This document shows positions 63,556-64,000 of a stretch of DNA of 64,000 nucleotides, one piece after another. The notes beneath the pieces were generated by a model. That model was not told where the DNA came from. It saw only the letters and a program-made list of their open reading frames with translations, and ran no database searches. This stretch comes from Pelosinus sp. GTDB lineage: Bacteria; Bacillota; Negativicutes; Propionisporales; Propionisporaceae. The position numbers were made by a program, and so were the translations under genes. The first letter of the stretch is position 1. Every line of letters begins with the position of its first letter. Location: the NCBI GenBank assembly GCA_021372375.1, contig JAJFUN010000062.1, forward strand, positions 81,567-145,566, given 5' to 3'.

Positions 63556-64000
63556 CAGTTGATAATATTAATGTATATTATGGTGCTATTCATGCGCTGA
63601 AAGGTATTAGCGTTGAAGTTACCGAGGGAGAAATTGTAACTTTGATTGGCGCCAATGGCGCCGGCAAAAGTACGATTTTGCGTACTATTTCGGGACTTTT
63701 AAAACCAAAATCCGGAAAAATTGATTTTGAAGGCAAGAATATTGCCGGTATTCAAGCTCAAAATATTGTAAAGATGGGCATTTCACAGGTACCGGAGGGC
63801 CGCCGGGTTTTTGCTAATATGACGGTAATGGAAAACCTGGAGCTAGGTGCGTTTGTTCGCAAGGATAAAAAAGGAATCCAGGAAGATTTGGAGAATGTAT
63901 TTAAGAAGTTCCCGCGGCTGGCTGAGCGCAAGACGCAGCTTTCCGGTACGCTAAGCGGCGGGGAGCAGCAGATGCTGGCCATGGGACGAGCACTCATGAG
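63549..64000 (+). CDS. livF: branched-chain amino acid ABC transporter ATPase LivF (partial, C-terminus outside window)
   Basis: First 150 residues. Walker A GANGAGKST near residue 37, the LivF-type GISQVPEGRRVFANMTV and the ABC signature LSGGEQQMLAMGRAL close to the window edge. It pairs with LivG as the second ATPase. Cut by the edge. Confidence 0.93.
   Translation, partial: MLTVDNINVYYGAIHALKGISVEVTEGEIVTLIGANGAGKSTILRTISGLLKPKSGKIDFEGKNIAGIQAQNIVKMGISQVPEGRRVFANMTVMENLELGAFVRKDKKGIQEDLENVFKKFPRLAERKTQLSGTLSGGEQQMLAMGRALM

Overview
The window looks like the replication-origin region of a spore-forming, diderm Firmicute, most likely a Negativicute of the Sporomusa/Pelosinus type. Evidence for Firmicutes is the gene order around dnaA (rpmH-rnpA-yidD-yidC-jag-mnmE-mnmG-rsmG-noc-parA-parB to the right; dnaA-dnaN-yaaA-recF-dciA-remB-gyrB to the left), with transcription diverging from the origin. 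Evidence for sporulation is a YyaC-type (DUF1256) gene and a soluble PAS kinase of the sporulation-kinase type. Evidence for an outer membrane is a small predicted beta-barrel protein with a signal peptide and a C-terminal phenylalanine. The assignment to Negativicutes is inference; there is no rRNA gene in the window.

Layout. 1-2.7 kb: Leloir galactose operon (galK-galE-galT, galT cut by the window edge). 2.7-14.8 kb: mixed genes (PspC, FtsW/SpoVE family, beta-propeller protein, DUF2935 protein, Arg/Glu/His-rich secreted protein, trmB, a sigma54-type regulator lacking key residues, outer-membrane protein, MBL-fold hydrolase, Lrp regulator, PatB-type aminotransferase, VOC protein, cyclophilin lipoprotein). 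14.8-27 kb: gyrA, PAS kinase, TauE exporter, LysR/MFS pair, polysaccharide deacetylase, murI, FMN-dependent hydroxy-acid dehydrogenase, gyrB. 27-46 kb: the origin core with DnaA boxes on both sides of dnaA, a candidate DnaA-trio unwinding element, and two parS sites in and just after parB. A B12-dependent methionine synthase and its separately encoded activation domain sit between noc and parA on the opposite strand. 45.8-52.2 kb: aspA-hydF, DUF554, DUF4446, M23 peptidase, bactofilin, UPF0180 and yyaC. 52.2-64 kb: a nitrogen and branched-chain amino acid block. It starts with a ykkC-class riboswitch (probably ppGpp type) ahead of a three-gene glutamate synthase, followed by two tandem LivK lipoproteins and livHMGF (livF cut by the edge).

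How it fits together. The core genes replicate (DnaA, DnaN, RecF, gyrase), segregate (ParA, ParB, parS, Noc) and build the translation and membrane-insertion machinery. The accessory genes handle amino acids and nitrogen: glutamate synthesis, branched-chain amino acid uptake, methionine synthesis and aspartate deamination. The most noteworthy signals are (1) a family of structured repeats of about 100-120 bp with compensatory changes, two copies of which bracket the PAS kinase gene; (2) the riboswitch upstream of glutamate synthase; (3) the B. subtilis-like bipartite origin with a recognisable DnaA-trio; and (4) a sigma54-activator-like protein without the GAFTGA loop and arginine fingers. I see no CRISPR array, prophage, transposase, tRNA or rRNA gene, and no clearly unprecedented multi-gene system.
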